From Pseudoxanthomonas sp. (lineage in GTDB: Bacteria > Pseudomonadota > Gammaproteobacteria > Xanthomonadales > Xanthomonadaceae), in NCBI RefSeq assembly GCF_035999195.1, contig NZ_DASYGY010000009.1:1054001-1118000 (forward strand): a stretch of DNA of 64,000 nucleotides, in the 5' to 3' direction. The position numbers and the translations under genes were made by a program. Below are positions 63,739 through 64,000 of this stretch, piece after piece. The notes beneath the pieces are model-generated. The model saw nothing but the letters and a program-made list of their open reading frames with translations. It was not told the DNA's origin and ran no database searches. Each line of letters opens with the position of its first letter. Position 1 is the stretch's first letter.

Positions 63739-63768
63739 CAAAAAAAGCCCACGCATCCGCGCAGGCTT
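63739..63768 (-). terminator. Terminator of the tRNA-Pro gene
   Basis: On the minus strand a 9-base stem with two G-U pairs (AGCCTGCGC/GCGTGGGCT) ends in seven T residues, 17 bases beyond the tRNA. Confidence 0.75.
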
Positions 63769-63784
63769 GATGTCGAACCGCGAT

Positions 63785-63865
<81 letters not shown>

Positions 63866-63947
63866 TCGCGGATCGGCCCGCCTTGCGACGGGCCGCGCAT
63901 TATAACCGGAATTCCTCGGCGACTCCCAGCAGGAGCCCCGTCGTCCC

Positions 63948-64000
63948 TCACCGGCGCAGCAACTGGAGGATTTCCTCCAGTTCCATGCGCACCTGACGCA
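63948..64000 (-). CDS. C-terminal end of a gene, probably a MerR-family regulator
   Basis: Only the last 16 or so codons are visible: RQVRMELEEILQLLRR and a TGA at 63948-63950. A leucine-rich amphipathic helix at the C-terminus fits the dimerisation helix of MerR-type regulators, and a merR-like gene beside ihfA precedes tRNA-Pro in xanthomonads as I recall. The window holds too little to prove it. Confidence 0.45.
   Translation of the reverse strand, partial: RQVRMELEEILQLLRR

Overview
The window is chromosomal DNA of a high-GC gammaproteobacterium, almost certainly a member of the Xanthomonadaceae (Pseudoxanthomonas, Stenotrophomonas, Xanthomonas or Lysobacter relatives). This rests on the strong G/C third-position bias, on family-typical neighbourhoods (yajC-secDF beside tgt-queA, a DUF47-PiT pair, a PhnD-like binding protein overlapping a c-di-GMP enzyme, tRNA-Pro next to a probable MerR gene), and on many paired-hairpin intergenic repeats, including a GTAGGAGCGACGT type. 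I see no phage, plasmid or transposon module. Most of the window is core genome, with accessory-like patches near 49.5-51.1 kb and 59.9-60.1 kb.

Layout. 0-6.2 kb: end of cnoX, a DUF4442 protein, a DUF502 protein, a queuosine-precursor transporter, then an overlapping pair of a LysM/FecR protein and a CHASE2-GGDEF diguanylate cyclase. 6.2-13.2 kb: a beta-CASP RNA-processing metallo-beta-lactamase, two tandem M13 metallopeptidases (the second with a broken zinc motif), a rhomboid protease and an alkyltransferase-like protein. 13.2-17.8 kb: a small conserved protein, the DUF47-PiT phosphate importer with a candidate Pho box, a CNNM/CorC-type protein and ExoD. 17.9-22.7 kb: PhnD-like binding protein plus GGDEF-EAL protein, trmJ, suhB. 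22.9-28.7 kb: secF, secD, yajC, tgt, queA. 28.8-30.8 kb: a divergent Lrp-type regulator and class III aminotransferase sharing a palindromic operator candidate.

30.9-36.7 kb is the most coherent physiological locus: an exported inorganic pyrophosphatase, an exported metallophosphoesterase and a beta-propeller phytase lipoprotein, divergent from a TonB-dependent receptor. Candidate Pho boxes face both ways in the shared intergenic region. I read it as a Pho-controlled phytate/organophosphate scavenging system; the PiT operon elsewhere in the window may belong to the same response.

36.8-49.5 kb is housekeeping: upp, an MBL hydrolase, gamma-glutamyltransferase, ferredoxin, coaD, rsmD, htpG, an orphan flagellar-rod-like small protein, ftsY, mutY, yggX, a DUF6491 lipoprotein, tRNA-Phe and an RluF-like pseudouridine synthase. 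49.5-51.1 kb is sparse, with small lineage-specific proteins. 51.1-56.6 kb holds an esterase and a GH3 beta-glucosidase/FHS sugar transporter pair with a LacI-type palindrome upstream. 56.8-64 kb holds a LEA2-like lipoprotein, an acyl-CoA dehydrogenase, an HNH endonuclease followed by a duplicated copy of its 3' end, dxs, a TraB/GumN protein, a DUF985 cupin, tRNA-Pro and the end of one more gene. Functions come from reading motifs by eye; no database search was run.
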